Source of the DNA: CAZUGA01 sp964619885
Lineage (GTDB): Bacteria > Pseudomonadota > Gammaproteobacteria > Methylococcales > UBA1147
Direction of reading: 5' to 3'
Length of the DNA: 64,000 bases
Assembly: GCA_964619885.1 (NCBI GenBank)
Contig: CAZUGA010000006.1
Span: 56,942-120,941, forward strand
Within the stretch, counting starts at the first letter, position 1. Every line of letters starts with the position of its first letter. A program made the translations under genes and the position numbers. The notes beneath the pieces were generated by a model that saw only the letters and a program-made list of their open reading frames with translations, ran no database searches and was not told where the DNA came from. Shown in pieces: positions 62,591-64,000 of this stretch.

Positions 62591-64000
62591 TTCGGGATTT
62601 AGCAGCCGATAGCGCTCGCCAAATAAAAAAACAACTTATCCGCAGTCAGGCGGCCGGCAAGTCCATTCTAACGGCTAACGTCCGAGCGGCAGCTATTATT
62701 GGTATCGGTACGATTATGATCACGGGCTATGCAGCAGTATCCGGTATTGAAGTGGCTATGCTCCTGACCACAATCTCGATCCTACTTTCGCTGGCTTCGG
62801 GATTGGTCGGATTCGGTGCCGACCGCTATCCGGCATTGCTTCGGCGGATCAGTTTTTTATTGCTCGGACTCGCCGGTATCAGCGCGATCGCGGGCGGATT
62901 TATCGCTCTGGCCGGTCAGGTGAATATTTCCGGACAACTACCGTTTGGGCTACCCTGGCTCAACTGGCATGTACGACTTGATGCCTTGTCCGGATTTTTC
63001 CTCAGCGTGATCGGCCTGGGTTTGGTTGCGGTCAGCCTGTTTGGTCCGGCTTATGTGCGTGACTACGAGCACGGTAAATACCCCTTGTGGGCGCTTGCAC
63101 TCCCCACGGGGCTCTTTGTTGCCGGTATGGAAATGGTATTGATCGCGGATGACGCATTCTTTTTCATGATCGCCTGGGAATTGATGTCGGTGGCAAGTTA
63201 TTTTCTGGTCGTCTATGAGCATGAAAACCCGTCCAATCGCCGCGCGGGATTTTTGTATTTGCTGATGGCGGAAATCGGTGCCTTGTTTATTATTCTGGCC
63301 TATGGAGTGTTGGCGGGCTTCGGTGAAGGGTTCACCTTTGAGGCCATGCGCGAAGCACAACTTTCACCCTTATGGGCGAATATCGCATTTTCTCTGGCTT
63401 TGGTCGGATTCGGGATGAAGGCCGGCATCATGCCGTTACACGCCTGGCTACCGGAAGCCCATCCGGTTGCCCCATCGCATATTTCCGCGCTGATGAGCGG
63501 GGTCATGCTCAAAGTAGCCGTTTACGGCCTGATCCGCTTTAGTTTTGATTTATTAGGAGATCTACAGTGGGAATGGGGTGTCATGGTCCTTGTATTAGGC
63601 AGTGCCTCCGCGGTATTGGGAATATTGTATGCGTTGATGCAGCACAATCTGAAGCGGCTTCTCGCCTATAGCTCCGTGGAAAACATTGGCATTATCTTTG
63701 TCGGCCTGGGCTTGTCGATGGTTTTTTACAGTACCGGCCATCCTCATCTGGGGGCACTGGGTTTGGTAGCAGCATTGTTTCACACGCTGAATCATACGAT
63801 CTTCAAAAGCCTGCTATTCCTCTGTGCGGGCGCAATTCTGCACCAGACCCATGAAAGTGATATGGAACGGTTGGGGGGTCTGATTCGGCGTATGCCGAAA
63901 ACTGCAGTAGTGTTCCTTATTGGATGTATCAGTATCTCGGCGTTGCCCCCGTTTAACGGCTTTGTTTCCGAGTGGTTGACCTTTCAAACCGCATTGCAGG
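62587..64000 (+). CDS. HyfB/NuoL-like proton-translocating membrane subunit (partial)
   Basis: The frame stays open from the ATG at 62587 to the window edge (471 residues seen; HyfB proteins are about 670). It is highly hydrophobic. The antiporter-like core includes the conserved glutamate region FFMIAWELMSVASYF, GFGMKAGIMPLHAWLPEAHPVAPSHISALMSGVMLK with its lysine, and the later NHTIFKSLLFL and SALPPFNGFVSEWL motifs. This is the hydrogenase-4/formate-hydrogenlyase subunit B branch of the NuoL/MrpA family. Coupling to a SulP gene suggests an ion- or redox-driven transport complex. Further hyf-like genes are expected to the right. Confidence 0.9.
   Translation, partial: MIRDLAADSARQIKKQLIRSQAAGKSILTANVRAAAIIGIGTIMITGYAAVSGIEVAMLLTTISILLSLASGLVGFGADRYPALLRRISFLLLGLAGISAIAGGFIALAGQVNISGQLPFGLPWLNWHVRLDALSGFFLSVIGLGLVAVSLFGPAYVRDYEHGKYPLWALALPTGLFVAGMEMVLIADDAFFFMIAWELMSVASYFLVVYEHENPSNRRAGFLYLLMAEIGALFIILAYGVLAGFGEGFTFEAMREAQLSPLWANIAFSLALVGFGMKAGIMPLHAWLPEAHPVAPSHISALMSGVMLKVAVYGLIRFSFDLLGDLQWEWGVMVLVLGSASAVLGILYALMQHNLKRLLAYSSVENIGIIFVGLGLSMVFYSTGHPHLGALGLVAALFHTLNHTIFKSLLFLCAGAILHQTHESDMERLGGLIRRMPKTAVVFLIGCISISALPPFNGFVSEWLTFQTALQ

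Noticed and set aside
1..64000. CRISPR array, insertion sequence, prophage or integron
   Set aside because: No regularly spaced repeats, transposase, integrase or phage structural genes were seen on either strand.

Overview
The window reads as chromosome of a Gram-negative gammaproteobacterium of moderate GC. The evidence is a System I (Ccm) cytochrome c maturation operon, a TonB-dependent B12 receptor with a BtuM-type B12 permease, RF3, a fused CysG, a MaeB-type malic enzyme with a PTA tail, and outer-membrane beta-barrel and multihaem proteins. Many c-type cytochromes together with bicarbonate-type (SulP) transporters, one fused to carbonic anhydrase, suggest a chemolithotrophic or metal/sulfur-active lifestyle. 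Genus cannot be fixed from the sequence alone, and there are no rRNA, tRNA, CRISPR or transposase genes.

Left part (1-12.7 kb): a sigma-54 activator with a degenerate receiver domain lies on the minus strand. A 4Fe-4S/FAD oxidoreductase and a secreted Sel1-ankyrin protein follow on the plus strand. Next is an internally deleted inverted copy of the activator, and then a four-gene electron-transfer cluster: a membrane cytochrome b, a 21-haem cytochrome, an 8-9-haem cytochrome and an AMIN-TPR-beta-barrel outer-membrane protein. This looks like an inner-membrane-to-outer-membrane electron conduit and is the best candidate for a poorly described system here. It is followed directly (12.95-19.9 kb) by ccmABCDEFGHI, which supplies haem attachment.

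Middle (20-37 kb): a bestrophin-like channel, a small membrane protein and a translationally coupled HDOD / GAF-SpoIIE phosphatase pair. Then come two cobalamin-riboswitch units converging on a shared terminator: promoter-riboswitch-btuB on the plus strand, and promoter-riboswitch-btuM-cobA-cbiA-bluB-cbiB-cobD-cobQ-cobU-cobT-cobC-cobS on the minus strand. Together these cover B12 uptake, adenosylation, late corrinoid steps, DMB synthesis and nucleotide-loop assembly, but no corrin-ring genes.

Right part (37-64 kb): housekeeping and accessory genes including threonine aldolase, a secreted HAD protein and sulfatase, RF3, a monohaem cytochrome, a ROK kinase, a 2Fe-2S ferredoxin, a WD40 lipoprotein, CysG, a PBP-like protein with degenerate transglycosylase motifs, an alpha/beta hydrolase, YjbQ, a CDF transporter and a small basic membrane protein. 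The window ends in an inorganic-carbon-like region: a SulP-STAS-carbonic anhydrase fusion, MaeB, and a second SulP with two STAS-like domains. That SulP overlaps the start of a HyfB/NuoL-type proton-translocating subunit, which runs off the window edge.
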